A DNA stretch of 64,000 nt from positions 1-64,000 of the forward strand of contig JAGXKT010000001.1 in NCBI GenBank assembly GCA_018335035.1, in the 5' to 3' direction. The stretch is from Phycisphaerae bacterium (lineage in GTDB: Bacteria > Planctomycetota > Phycisphaerae > SM23-33). A program made the position numbers and the translations under genes. Below, one piece after another: positions 19,065 through 27,774 of this stretch. Every line of letters starts with the position of its first letter. Within the stretch, counting starts at the first letter, position 1. The notes under the pieces were generated by a model. It made no database searches. It was not told the origin of the DNA and saw nothing but the letters and a program-made list of their open reading frames with translations.

Positions 19065-20175
19065 CAGAGACGTGCGACAGAGGATTCTTTGCGCTGCGAA
19101 AAGCATTGTCGTCAAAGTTGGCACGAACGGCATCTGTGACGAGGCCGGTCGGCCGGACCGCAAGGCGCTCTCGGCGCTGGTCGCTCAGGTGGCCGCACTG
19201 CGCAACGACGGCGTGACGGTCACGCTGGTCGCCAGCGGCGCCATCGGCGCCGGCGTCGGCGAGTTGGGCTGGCCCGCCCGGCCGAAGGCGATGCCGGACC
19301 TCCAGGCCGCCGCCGCCGTCGGGCAGGGGCAGCTCATGCGCCAGTTTCACGACGCCTTTGCCCGCCGGCAGTTGCGCGTGGGGCAGGTGCTCGTGACGCG
19401 GGACGACTTCGAGGATCGCACGCGGTATCTCAACATTCGCAACACGCTGCGGGCGCTCGACGCGGCCGGCGTCGTGCCCATCATCAACGAGAACGACACC
19501 GTCGCCGTTGACGAAATCCGCTTCGGCGAGAACGACGTGCTGGCCGCGCTCGTCGCCAGCGTCACGGACACCGACGCGCTGATCCTGCTGACCAGCACTG
19601 CCGGCGTGATCGGACGCGACGGCGAGGTGCTCGATGTGATCGAGAAGGTCGACGAAGGCGCCCTCGCACTGGATAACGGCGCCCGCAGCGCGCGCGGCTC
19701 GGGTGGCATGACCACCAAGCTCCAGGCCGCCGGCATGGTCACCCGCGCCGGCGAGGTCGCCGTCATCGCCGATGCCCGCCAGCCGAAGATCCTCCATCGC
19801 GTTCTCGCCGGCGAGCGGGTCGGAACGGTGGTGCTTCCGGCGCGGCGGCGGATGTCCAGCCGCCGGCGGTGGATCGGCCAGGCGTCGCGCCCGACCGGCA
19901 AGATCGTTGTGGATTCCGGCGCCGCGGCCGCCCTGAGCCGTCGCGGCAAGAGTTTGCTCCCGTCCGGCATTACCGGGTTGGTCGGTCGGTTCGCCAAGGG
20001 CGCGACGGTCGCCGTGCTCGACCCCGACGGGCGCGAGATCGCTCGCGGACTGACGAACTACTCGGCCGAGCAGATCGAGCACATTCGCGGGCTTAAGACG
20101 TCGCAGATCGCCGTCGCGCTGGGCGACAAGCCCTACGACGAGGTCATCCACCGCGACAACCTGATGCTGCGGTAA
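19054..20175 (+). CDS. proB: glutamate 5-kinase (with PUA domain)
   Basis: SIVVKVGTNGICD, LVASGAIGAGVGELG, INENDTVAVDEIRFGENDVLAALVA, C-terminal PUA region GITGLVGRFAKGATVAVLDPDGREIARGLTNYSAEQI. Confidence 0.95.
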   Translation: MMPDRDVRQRILCAAKSIVVKVGTNGICDEAGRPDRKALSALVAQVAALRNDGVTVTLVASGAIGAGVGELGWPARPKAMPDLQAAAAVGQGQLMRQFHDAFARRQLRVGQVLVTRDDFEDRTRYLNIRNTLRALDAAGVVPIINENDTVAVDEIRFGENDVLAALVASVTDTDALILLTSTAGVIGRDGEVLDVIEKVDEGALALDNGARSARGSGGMTTKLQAAGMVTRAGEVAVIADARQPKILHRVLAGERVGTVVLPARRRMSSRRRWIGQASRPTGKIVVDSGAAAALSRRGKSLLPSGITGLVGRFAKGATVAVLDPDGREIARGLTNYSAEQIEHIRGLKTSQIAVALGDKPYDEVIHRDNLMLR

Positions 20176-20180
20176 TTCGT

Positions 20181-20214
20181 TTACCACAGACGGCACGGAG
20201 GACACCGAGGGAGA
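20181..20214 (+). repeat. dispersed CCACAGAG/CACGGAG intergenic repeat, left copy
   Basis: TTACCACAGACGGCACGGAGGACACCGAGGGAGA, 6 bp after the proB stop. Confidence 0.5.
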
Positions 20215-20342
20215 CGAACTTCCTGTGCTTCCGGCGAGCCGTCCATCCGTAACGAGGCGCCCAAGTGCGAGGTGCGCTCCGGCCTTTTGGTGGCATCATT
20301 GAGGCAATGTGTCTTCGCTTGCTGGATGCTCAGACATGGATT

Positions 20343-20373
20343 TGCTTGCCTTCTCCGTGCGCTCTGTGGTTAG
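20343..20373 (-). repeat. dispersed CCACAGAG/CACGGAG intergenic repeat, right (inverted) copy
   Basis: Minus strand CTAACCACAGAGCGCACGGAGAAGGCAA, ~10 bp after the comEC stop. Confidence 0.5.
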
Positions 20374-20382
20374 AAAAGGACG

Positions 20383-22947
20383 TCACCGCATGGAGCGCAC
20401 GCGAATGCCGCCGGCGCCGAAGCGCGTGGCGACCCACCCGTCGCGGGCCGTGTGGTAGTAGCGATAGTGCGTTCGCAGGCGGCTGTAAAACGCCCGCCGG
20501 TCCGGCGCCACGCCGGGTGGCACATGCGTCTCGTGCGAGCCGCTGATGAGCACCACCTCCGGGGCGACCGCCTCGACGAACACCGGCAGCGTCTGGGCCC
20601 AGCCGCCGTGGTGGGGAACCACCAGCACGTCGCAGCGCAGCTTGCCGCGCAGCGCCGCGTCGTCCAGCAGTGCCTGTTGCCCGACCGGTCCCAGGTCGCC
20701 CGTCAGAAGCACGCGTCGCCCGTCGCACGTAATCCGCAGCACCAGCGACGTCTCGTTGGCGTCGGCGGCCAGCTCGCCCGAGCGCCCCCGGCGCGGCCAG
20801 AGCACCTCGACGCGCGTCCGCGTATCGAGGTCCAGCCGGTCGCCGGCGGCGAGGCGGCGGACGTCCACGCCGGCGGCGTCCAGTTGGCGGAGGAACTCGC
20901 CGGCGGCCGGGCCTTCGGCGCGGTCGCCGTCGCCTCCGAGCCCGAAGTACGCGTTGAGATAGACGCGCTCGACGCGCGCGTCTGCGCGCTCGCCGAAGCC
21001 GGGAACGAGCGGCGCGAGGGCGTTGAAGTGGTCCGTGTTGGCGTGGCTGACGATTGCTATACGCGGCGCGGGCAGGCGCTGGTCGCGCAGGAAGGGCAGC
21101 AGCGTCGCGCGCCCGGCGTCGTAGCCGCTTTGCGTTCCGGCGTCTAACAGGATTGTTTGCCCGTCGGGCGTGTGCAGGACGGCACACTGACCGGCGCCGA
21201 CGTGGAGCAGGTGCAGTTCGGCCGCCGGCGGCGTCGCGGCGGGGCGTTGCGTCCAGGCCGTCACGCCCGCCAGCAGGATCACGCCCGCTATTGCCCACGC
21301 CCGACCTCGCGGCAACCGGCGATGCGACGCGACCAGCACGATGACGGCGAAGACGCCGACGACCCAGACCGCCGGGACTGGCCGTAGCGGCAGCGACGCG
21401 CCGGGCAGGCGCTCGATTAGGCCCACGGCGCCGGCCAGCACGTCGGCCGCCGCGGCAGCGATGCGCCCAACGGCGTAGGCGAGGTTCGGCATCGGCCAGG
21501 CCAGTGCCAGCGAGAGGTAGCCGGGAACGAGCACGGCCGCGACGAGTGGCAGCAGCACAATGCTCAGCAGGGGCGCATAGGGACTGAACAGGCCGAAGTG
21601 ATATGCCACCAGCGGTGCCGCCACGAGATACGCCGTCAGCGACACGGCCACCAGGTCCATCAATCGATCGGCGACGGTGTAGTGCATCCAGCGCGCGACG
21701 CGCTGGTCGCCGCGAAAGACCAGTAGCCCGCGCCGCTGCAGGAATCGCCCGAACAACGCACCGCGCATGGGGCGATACAACAGGATAATCCCTGTGACGA
21801 TGGCGAAGCTCAACTGGAAGCCCGCGCGGAACAGGCGCATTGGATCAAGCACCAGCAGCACAATGGCCGCCAGCGCCAGGGCGTTGAGCACGCTGAGGCG
21901 CCGACGCAGGAGCACGGCGGCGCAGAGCGACGCGCCCATGATCGCCGACCGCAGCAGCGGCGCCCGCGGCGTGGCGAGCAGCACGTACACGGTCAGCACG
22001 ACGAGCACGGCAACCGCGGCGCGCCGCGGCGGCAGGGCGGCCAGGCGGCACAGGACGTAGATGAAGCCGAGGAAGATGCCCAGGTGCAGCCCGGAGATGC
22101 TCAGCAGGTGGGCAACGCCGACGCGGCGCATCGTGCGGCTCATCGACGCCAGTGCCCCCGAGCGCTCACCGACGACCAGCGCGGTCAGGATCGGCCTGCT
22201 GCGTTGGTCGCCACAGTCGGCCAGGTGCTGCCGTGCCGCGGCTCGCACGTGCCAGATCGCGCGGGCGACGGGCGATTGGGTCGCGCCGGCGCAAATCGTG
22301 ACGCCGTCGGCGCCCGGGACGCTCAGATGCGTGTGGAGGCCGCGGTTTCGGTCTACGCTCGCCCAGTCGCGGGCGCCGGGGTTCGCCGGCGGGCGGGGAC
22401 GCCGTAGCCAGCCGGCCAACTCAACGCGCTGTCCGGCCGCAAGGCGCCACGCCGGCTCGCGAACCCGGACGCGGACCTTCCCGCTGACAGCTCGCCATCG
22501 GTCACTCGTGCGAATTGCCGTCGCACGCAGCACGAAGCTCGTCTGCTTGCTCGGGCGGTAGCCGAAAGCCACGTCCTTACCCGGTGCCTGGATCGCCGGC
22601 GCGGTCACGATGGTGCCGCGCAACGTGCTCAGTTGCGACGCGCCGCGGGGCGTGTAGGTGACGACGCTATCCGCCGCGACGTGTCGGGCCCGCAGATCGG
22701 CCAGCAGGGCGCCGCCGGTCGCGACGGCAACCAACAGGCAACCCGCGGCCAAGGCGTCAAAACGCCCGGCCGCCAGCGCCGCGACCGCGGCGAGACTGGC
22801 CGCTCCGGCAGCGACGCCCCACGCCGTTGCCGGTAGCGCCAGGTAGCACCCCGCCGCGATCCCGCAGGCCAGCGCTATCGCGACCGGCACCAACGGCGCG
22901 CGAATCAACTGCCGTGGTCGTAGGTGCCCCGTACCCGATGTGTCCAT
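20383..22947 (-). CDS. comEC: ComEC/Rec2 family competence protein
   Basis: HLLSISGLHLGIFLGF, multiple TM helices, C-terminal MBL domain (LHLLHVGAGQCAVLHTPDGQTILLDAG, VSHANTDHFNAL). Confidence 0.94.
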   Translation of the reverse strand: MDTSGTGHLRPRQLIRAPLVPVAIALACGIAAGCYLALPATAWGVAAGAASLAAVAALAAGRFDALAAGCLLVAVATGGALLADLRARHVAADSVVTYTPRGASQLSTLRGTIVTAPAIQAPGKDVAFGYRPSKQTSFVLRATAIRTSDRWRAVSGKVRVRVREPAWRLAAGQRVELAGWLRRPRPPANPGARDWASVDRNRGLHTHLSVPGADGVTICAGATQSPVARAIWHVRAAARQHLADCGDQRSRPILTALVVGERSGALASMSRTMRRVGVAHLLSISGLHLGIFLGFIYVLCRLAALPPRRAAVAVLVVLTVYVLLATPRAPLLRSAIMGASLCAAVLLRRRLSVLNALALAAIVLLVLDPMRLFRAGFQLSFAIVTGIILLYRPMRGALFGRFLQRRGLLVFRGDQRVARWMHYTVADRLMDLVAVSLTAYLVAAPLVAYHFGLFSPYAPLLSIVLLPLVAAVLVPGYLSLALAWPMPNLAYAVGRIAAAAADVLAGAVGLIERLPGASLPLRPVPAVWVVGVFAVIVLVASHRRLPRGRAWAIAGVILLAGVTAWTQRPAATPPAAELHLLHVGAGQCAVLHTPDGQTILLDAGTQSGYDAGRATLLPFLRDQRLPAPRIAIVSHANTDHFNALAPLVPGFGERADARVERVYLNAYFGLGGDGDRAEGPAAGEFLRQLDAAGVDVRRLAAGDRLDLDTRTRVEVLWPRRGRSGELAADANETSLVLRITCDGRRVLLTGDLGPVGQQALLDDAALRGKLRCDVLVVPHHGGWAQTLPVFVEAVAPEVVLISGSHETHVPPGVAPDRRAFYSRLRTHYRYYHTARDGWVATRFGAGGIRVRSMR

Positions 22948-23058
22948 GGCGGGATTCTACGCGCCGCTAGAGCGCCCGTCGAGTGTTACCCACAACGCGC
23001 CATGGTGGTACCAACCGCAGAGGAATCCTCAGCAGTTCCTCTGCGCCGCAGGCCGGCG

Positions 23059-24078
23059 CTACAGTTCACGTCCGACGGCGTCGGCGATGTGGCGCAGCAC
23101 GCCCGTCAAATCACGCAGCGCCGCGGGCGTCAGCGATTGCGCGCCGTCGGACAGCGCGTGCTCCGGGTCCGGGTGGCATTCCACGAGCAGCCCGTCGGCG
23201 CCGGCGGCGATCGCCGCCTTGCACATCGCCGGCACCATGTAGGCGTGCCCCGTTCCGTGAGACGGATCGATCACGACGGGCAGGTGCGTCTTGTCGTTGA
23301 GTTCCGGAATGCTCGCCAGCGGAAGCGTGTTGCGGACGTGCGTCTCGAACGTGCGGATGCCCCGCTCGCAGAGGATGACCTGCTTGTTGCCCGCGTTGAT
23401 GATGTACTCGGCCGCCAGGAGAAACTCCTCCAGCGTCGCGCTCATGCCGCGCTTGAGCAGGACGGGCTTGCCGGTTTCGCCGACGGCCTCGAGCAGGGGA
23501 TAGTGCTGCATGTTCCGCGCGCCGATCTGGAGCACGTCGGCGTATTCGGCGACGGCATCGATCTGCTCAAGGCCGATGACCTCGGTGACGACCGTCAGGC
23601 CGGTCCGCTCGCGTGCCTCGGCGAGCAGTTGGAGCCCCTCGACGCCAAGCCCCTGGAAGCTGTACGGGCTGGTGCGCGGCTTGTAGGCCCCGCCGCGGAG
23701 GCCCACGGCGCCGGCGGCCTTGACGGCGTCGGCGGCGCGGAGGAGCTGCTCGCGACTCTCGACGGCGCAGGGCCCGGCGATGATGCCGACCTTGCGCCCG
23801 CCTATCGGGAACCCGGCCGGTCCGATGGCGATCTGCGACCGCTCCCGCTTGACCTCCGTGGAGGCCATCTTGTACGGCGCGAGGATCGGCACGATGCGTT
23901 CGACGCCGGGGGCGGTCTCGATCGCGCCCTTGTCGACGGCGCGCTTGTCGCCGATGCAGGCGACAACGGTCCGGTCGCTGCCGTAGATGGGATGGTCCTT
24001 GAGCCCGTAGTCCCGCACCAGATCGATCACGTGTTGGACCTGCTCGTCCGTCGCGCCGGGTTTCATCACGACAATCAT
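23059..24078 (-). CDS. aroF: 3-deoxy-7-phosphoheptulonate synthase (AroF/KDPG-like family with N-terminal regulatory domain)
   Basis: [19 protein letters not shown]..., [51 protein letters not shown]. Confidence 0.95.
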   Translation of the reverse strand: MIVVMKPGATDEQVQHVIDLVRDYGLKDHPIYGSDRTVVACIGDKRAVDKGAIETAPGVERIVPILAPYKMASTEVKRERSQIAIGPAGFPIGGRKVGIIAGPCAVESREQLLRAADAVKAAGAVGLRGGAYKPRTSPYSFQGLGVEGLQLLAEARERTGLTVVTEVIGLEQIDAVAEYADVLQIGARNMQHYPLLEAVGETGKPVLLKRGMSATLEEFLLAAEYIINAGNKQVILCERGIRTFETHVRNTLPLASIPELNDKTHLPVVIDPSHGTGHAYMVPAMCKAAIAAGADGLLVECHPDPEHALSDGAQSLTPAALRDLTGVLRHIADAVGREL

Positions 24079-24365
24079 GGGTCGGCGTCCTCGTTCGTTG
24101 GTGGGGCGGGCTTGGCGGCGGGATCAGTGGCGCTCGGCGCGCGCGGCTCGGCGGGCGGCGCTTCCAAGGCGTCGGGTGCCTGTTGCGGCCGGACGACCTC
24201 CGCGGGCGGAACCTTGCCTGCCTCGGGCGCCGTTGCGTCATGTACGTGTGTCTCCGTGTCGCCCGAGAGCCAATACACGAAGCCCGCCGCCGGCAAAAGG
24301 ACCCGCCCCGCCGGCGGGAACAGGAGCGTGCCCACAAGAACGATGCCCGTGCCGAAACTGGTCAT
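24075..24365 (-). CDS. small hypothetical membrane protein with Pro/Ala-rich tail
   Basis: [35 protein letters not shown]...; 4-bp ATGA overlap with aroF supports expression. Confidence 0.6.
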   Translation of the reverse strand: MTSFGTGIVLVGTLLFPPAGRVLLPAAGFVYWLSGDTETHVHDATAPEAGKVPPAEVVRPQQAPDALEAPPAEPRAPSATDPAAKPAPPTNEDADP

Positions 24366-24396
24366 TGTGCTGTTCCTTTCCGCCTGCGCCGTTGTG

Positions 24397-25686
24397 TCAT
24401 TCGGCGCCGGCACGCGCCGGCGGCTCAATGCGTTCCAGTCCACCCATGTACGGCCGCAGCGCGGGCGGAACCGTCACTGACCCGTCGGCGTTCTGGTAGA
24501 TCTCCAGAAGCGGAATCAGGATTCGCGGGCTGGCGACAACGGTATTGTTCAGCGTGTGGCAGTGGTGCAGTGCGCCGTCGGCGTCGCGGTAGCGCAGATT
24601 CAGCCGCCGGGCCTGGAAGTCGCCGAACCGGCTGGCCGAGTGCGTCTCGCCGTAGCCGTCGCGCGAGGGCATCCACGTCTCGATGTCGAACTTCTGGACC
24701 TGCCCGAGCCCCAGGTCGCCCGTGCAGACGTTCACCACACGATAGGGCAGCTCCAGCGCCTGCATCACGTCCTCGGCGTTGGCGAGGATCTCCCCGTGGA
24801 ACTGCTTCGACGCCTCGTCGTCGGCCTCGGCGACGATGACCTGCTCGACCTTGTCGAAGTAGTGAATGCGGTACAGCCCACGGGTGTCCTTCCCGGCCGC
24901 CCCGGCCTCGCGACGGAAACACGTGCTCACGGCGCAGTACTTCTTCGGAAGTTCGTCCGCATCGAGGATTTCGTCGCCGTGGTAGGCCGTCAGGGACACC
25001 TCGCTGGTGCCCACGAGGGCCTGGTCGTCCCGCTCGCAGAGGTAGGCCTCGTCGCGGCCGATGGGGAAGTAACCGGTCCCGTACATGACCGCCTCGTTGA
25101 CCAGGATGGGGACGTTGAGCAGCGTGTAGCCCTTGGCGGTCATGCGATCCTGGGCCAGGCGGATCACGGCGTAGTGGAGCATCGCGCCGGCGCCTTTGAG
25201 AATGTAGTTCCGGCTGCCGGCGAGCTTGACGCCGCGGGGGATGTCGATGATGTCCAGCGCCTCGCCGAGCGCGACGTGGTCGGCCGGGGCGAACTCGAGG
25301 TCCGGTGGCTCGCCCTCGCGCCGCAGCTCGACGTTTTCGCTCTCGTCGGCGCCGACGGGCACATCGGGGGCGGGAATCTTCGGCACGCGGAGCATCAACT
25401 CGTTGACCTGCGGCTCAAGCTGCTGGATCTGCTTGTCCAGTTCCTTGAGGCGGCCTTTGAGTTCGGCCATGCGGGCGATGGCGGCCTGTTTTGTGTCGCC
25501 TTTTAGCTTGGCGATTTCCTTTCCCGAACGGTTCTGTTCGGTGCGGATCTCCTGAAGCTCGCGTTGGGCGTCGAGCAGCTGCTTGTCGGCATCCAGTAAC
25601 GCGTCGATGTCGACGTCGATGTTCTTGAGGCGCGCGGCTTCGGCGTAGCGTTCGGGCGTGGCGCGGATCTGTTTGATATCGATCAT
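24397..25686 (-). CDS. serS: serine--tRNA ligase
   Basis: MIDIKQIRATPERYAEAARLKN, TCFRREAGAAGKDTRGLYRIHYFDKVEQV, SASRFGDFQARRLNLRYRD, NNTVVASPRILIPLLEIYQNADGSVTVPPALRPYMGG. Confidence 0.96.
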   Translation of the reverse strand: MIDIKQIRATPERYAEAARLKNIDVDIDALLDADKQLLDAQRELQEIRTEQNRSGKEIAKLKGDTKQAAIARMAELKGRLKELDKQIQQLEPQVNELMLRVPKIPAPDVPVGADESENVELRREGEPPDLEFAPADHVALGEALDIIDIPRGVKLAGSRNYILKGAGAMLHYAVIRLAQDRMTAKGYTLLNVPILVNEAVMYGTGYFPIGRDEAYLCERDDQALVGTSEVSLTAYHGDEILDADELPKKYCAVSTCFRREAGAAGKDTRGLYRIHYFDKVEQVIVAEADDEASKQFHGEILANAEDVMQALELPYRVVNVCTGDLGLGQVQKFDIETWMPSRDGYGETHSASRFGDFQARRLNLRYRDADGALHHCHTLNNTVVASPRILIPLLEIYQNADGSVTVPPALRPYMGGLERIEPPARAGAE

Positions 25687-25842
25687 CGTGGCATCCGTTC
25701 GTGTTGCACGGGCTCGGGCAAGAGGGGGACGATACGGCATTCACGCCGCGCAGGCAAGGCCGGGATGTCTTCGGGACGGGCCTGCGGGTTTCGGCCGGCA
25801 TGGCATGGCGATTTCAGCCACGGTTTACAAGACGTTTTTTGT

Positions 25843-25872
25843 TTGACTGTTGTCTGCGGTCTTTTGTAATCT
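25843..25872 (+). promoter_or_regulatory. candidate sigma70 promoter for the nusA leader/ncRNA
   Basis: TTGACT (25843-25848) - 18 bp - TAATCT (25867-25872), + strand. Confidence 0.55.
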
Positions 25873-25879
25873 GCTGAAC

Positions 25880-26191
25880 GGTAACGTATTGAATGCCCGT
25901 CGGGCGGGTCCGCCAGAGGCGGATTACGCCGCCTGTCGGGCGGTTTGTGTATTCGGACGTGTACGAATAGGCCGGGAGTCGCAACGGTGATGCAGCGCCT
26001 GCATCAGGATTGTGCCGGTGTTTGCCGCTAGAGGCATGCTGGCTGCGTGTCGCACATGGACCGGGTTGGGACCGGGTCCGCCCGGAGCGTTCCGGGGCGG
26101 CACACCGACTCGTGCTGCAAGCATCGGTCGGTGAGCCGTCTGGCAACGTCGGCGGCACGAGGCGAAGTGGGCGCAGCGACCCACTTTTTTT
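25880..26191 (+). ncRNA. candidate structured leader RNA / ncRNA upstream of nusA
   Basis: Hairpins CCGCC-AGA-GGCGG, TATTCG-gacgtgta-CGAATA, TGATGCAG-CGC-CTGCATCA (25988-26006), CCGGG-tccg-CCCGG, then intrinsic terminator; bounded by promoter at 25843. Confidence 0.45.
26165..26191 (+). terminator. intrinsic terminator / attenuator in nusA leader
   Basis: AAGTGGG-CGCAGCGA-CCCACTT followed by a T7 run, 75 nt upstream of the nusA start. Confidence 0.75.
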
Positions 26192-26265
26192 GTGGCCTCG
26201 GACAGACAATCTGGCATACCGGCGGGCGCCTGTTGCGAGCGGCCGGCGGGCATGGTGAGAAGGCG

Positions 26266-27717
26266 ATGAATCAGGACCTGCTACGTTTGGTGGACGGTCT
26301 GGCGCGGGACAAGAACATCGACCGCGAGACCGTACTGGAGGACCTCGAGGCGGCGGTGTACTCCGCCATTCGCAAATCGCACGTCGATACTGAGGACATT
26401 ACGGTTCGCATCGATCGTCAGTCGGGCGAGATGACGGCTACGGTCGACGGTAAGACGATGAGCATTAGGGACTTGGGGCGGATTGCGGCCCAGACGGCCA
26501 AGCAGGTCATCATTCAGCGGATTCGCGAGGCCGAGCGCGACAGCATCTACGAGGAGTTCGTGGAACGTCGCGGCGAGATCGTCACGGGCGTCGTCGCCCG
26601 GCGTGAGAGCGGCGCGCTGATCGCGGAGTTGGGGCGGACGGACGCGATCCTCCCGCGAAGCGAGCAGATTCCCGGCGATTCCCACGAGAAAGGCGACCGC
26701 GTCCGCGCGATGGTGCTGGACGCGCGCGAGCAGCCCGGGCAGGTTCGCGTCGTCCTGAGTCGTTCGCACCCGGACTTCATCCGGGCGCTGTTCGAATTGG
26801 AGGTGCCCGAGGTCGCTGAGGGTGTTATCGAGCTCAAGGCGCTGGCACGCGAGGCGGGCTACCGCACGAAGGTCGCGGTCGACAGTCTGGATACGAAGGT
26901 CGACGCCGTCGGCGCATGCGTGGGCATCCGGGGCAGCCGCATCCGCAACATCGTTGACGAGCTCGGCGGCGAGAAAATCGACATCGTCCGCTGGAACGAT
27001 TCATCGAAGGTTCTGATCGCCAATGCGTTGAAACCGGCCGAGGTCGCCGAGATCGCCCTGTGCTTCGAGTTGGGGCGGGCGACGGTGGTGGTCAATGACG
27101 ATCAGTTGTCCTTGGCGATCGGCAAGCGCGGTCAGAACGTGCGCCTCGCGGCGCGCCTGACCGGTTGGGATATCGACATCCTCACGCCGGCGGAGTTCAA
27201 CCAGGCGCTGGACGTGCTGGAGAAGGCCCTGCGCGACGTCGAGGGAGTGGATTCGACAGTGGTCGACCAGGTCGTGGCGATGGGAATGGTCAGTGTTCTG
27301 GACGTCGAGGAAGTCGGTCCGGTGCCGCTGGTCAACGAACTTCAACTGGACGAACAGACCGCCCAGCGGATTGTGCTGCGCTGCGCGGAAGAGGCCAAAC
27401 GCGTCGCCGAGGAGCAGGCCAAGGCGCAGGAAGAGAAGCGCCGTTTGGCCGAACAAGAGAGCGACGAAGCGTCGGCGACGCCCGTGACGAGCGGGCAGGG
27501 CGCCACGGCGGACGAGGCATCCACCGAAACGTCGGAAACCCCGCCTGGCGAGGCGGATGCTCCGGAGCCGCCGAGCGATTCGGCACCGGCGCCCCAGACG
27601 TCCGAAGTGCCGGAGCAGCCCGAGTCGTCGCAACCGGCCGGGCCTGCAGCGTCGCAGACATCCGAGGCATCGCAGGGCGAGCCGCCGTCCGACGGCGACA
27701 AGCAGACAGCAGTGTAA
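26266..27717 (+). CDS. nusA: transcription termination/antitermination factor NusA
   Basis: NusA N-domain, S1 (EIVTGVVARRESGALIAELGRTDAILPRSEQIPGD), KH (VGACVGIRGSRIRNIVDELGGEKIDIVRW, LAIGKRGQNVRLAARLTGWDIDI); acidic/Pro-rich C-tail. Confidence 0.96.
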   Translation: MNQDLLRLVDGLARDKNIDRETVLEDLEAAVYSAIRKSHVDTEDITVRIDRQSGEMTATVDGKTMSIRDLGRIAAQTAKQVIIQRIREAERDSIYEEFVERRGEIVTGVVARRESGALIAELGRTDAILPRSEQIPGDSHEKGDRVRAMVLDAREQPGQVRVVLSRSHPDFIRALFELEVPEVAEGVIELKALAREAGYRTKVAVDSLDTKVDAVGACVGIRGSRIRNIVDELGGEKIDIVRWNDSSKVLIANALKPAEVAEIALCFELGRATVVVNDDQLSLAIGKRGQNVRLAARLTGWDIDILTPAEFNQALDVLEKALRDVEGVDSTVVDQVVAMGMVSVLDVEEVGPVPLVNELQLDEQTAQRIVLRCAEEAKRVAEEQAKAQEEKRRLAEQESDEASATPVTSGQGATADEASTETSETPPGEADAPEPPSDSAPAPQTSEVPEQPESSQPAGPAASQTSEASQGEPPSDGDKQTAV

Positions 27718-27774
27718 CCGGCGCCGGTCCGGCGCCGTTCAAGCAGTTGCAGCGGAAGCTGCCGGGAGGCCGTT

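Noticed and set aside
25741-26258. Small ORFs in the serS-nusA intergenic region (e.g. 25814..26209 -)
   Set aside because: No RBS, no homology impression, and they overlap strong RNA hairpins and a terminator
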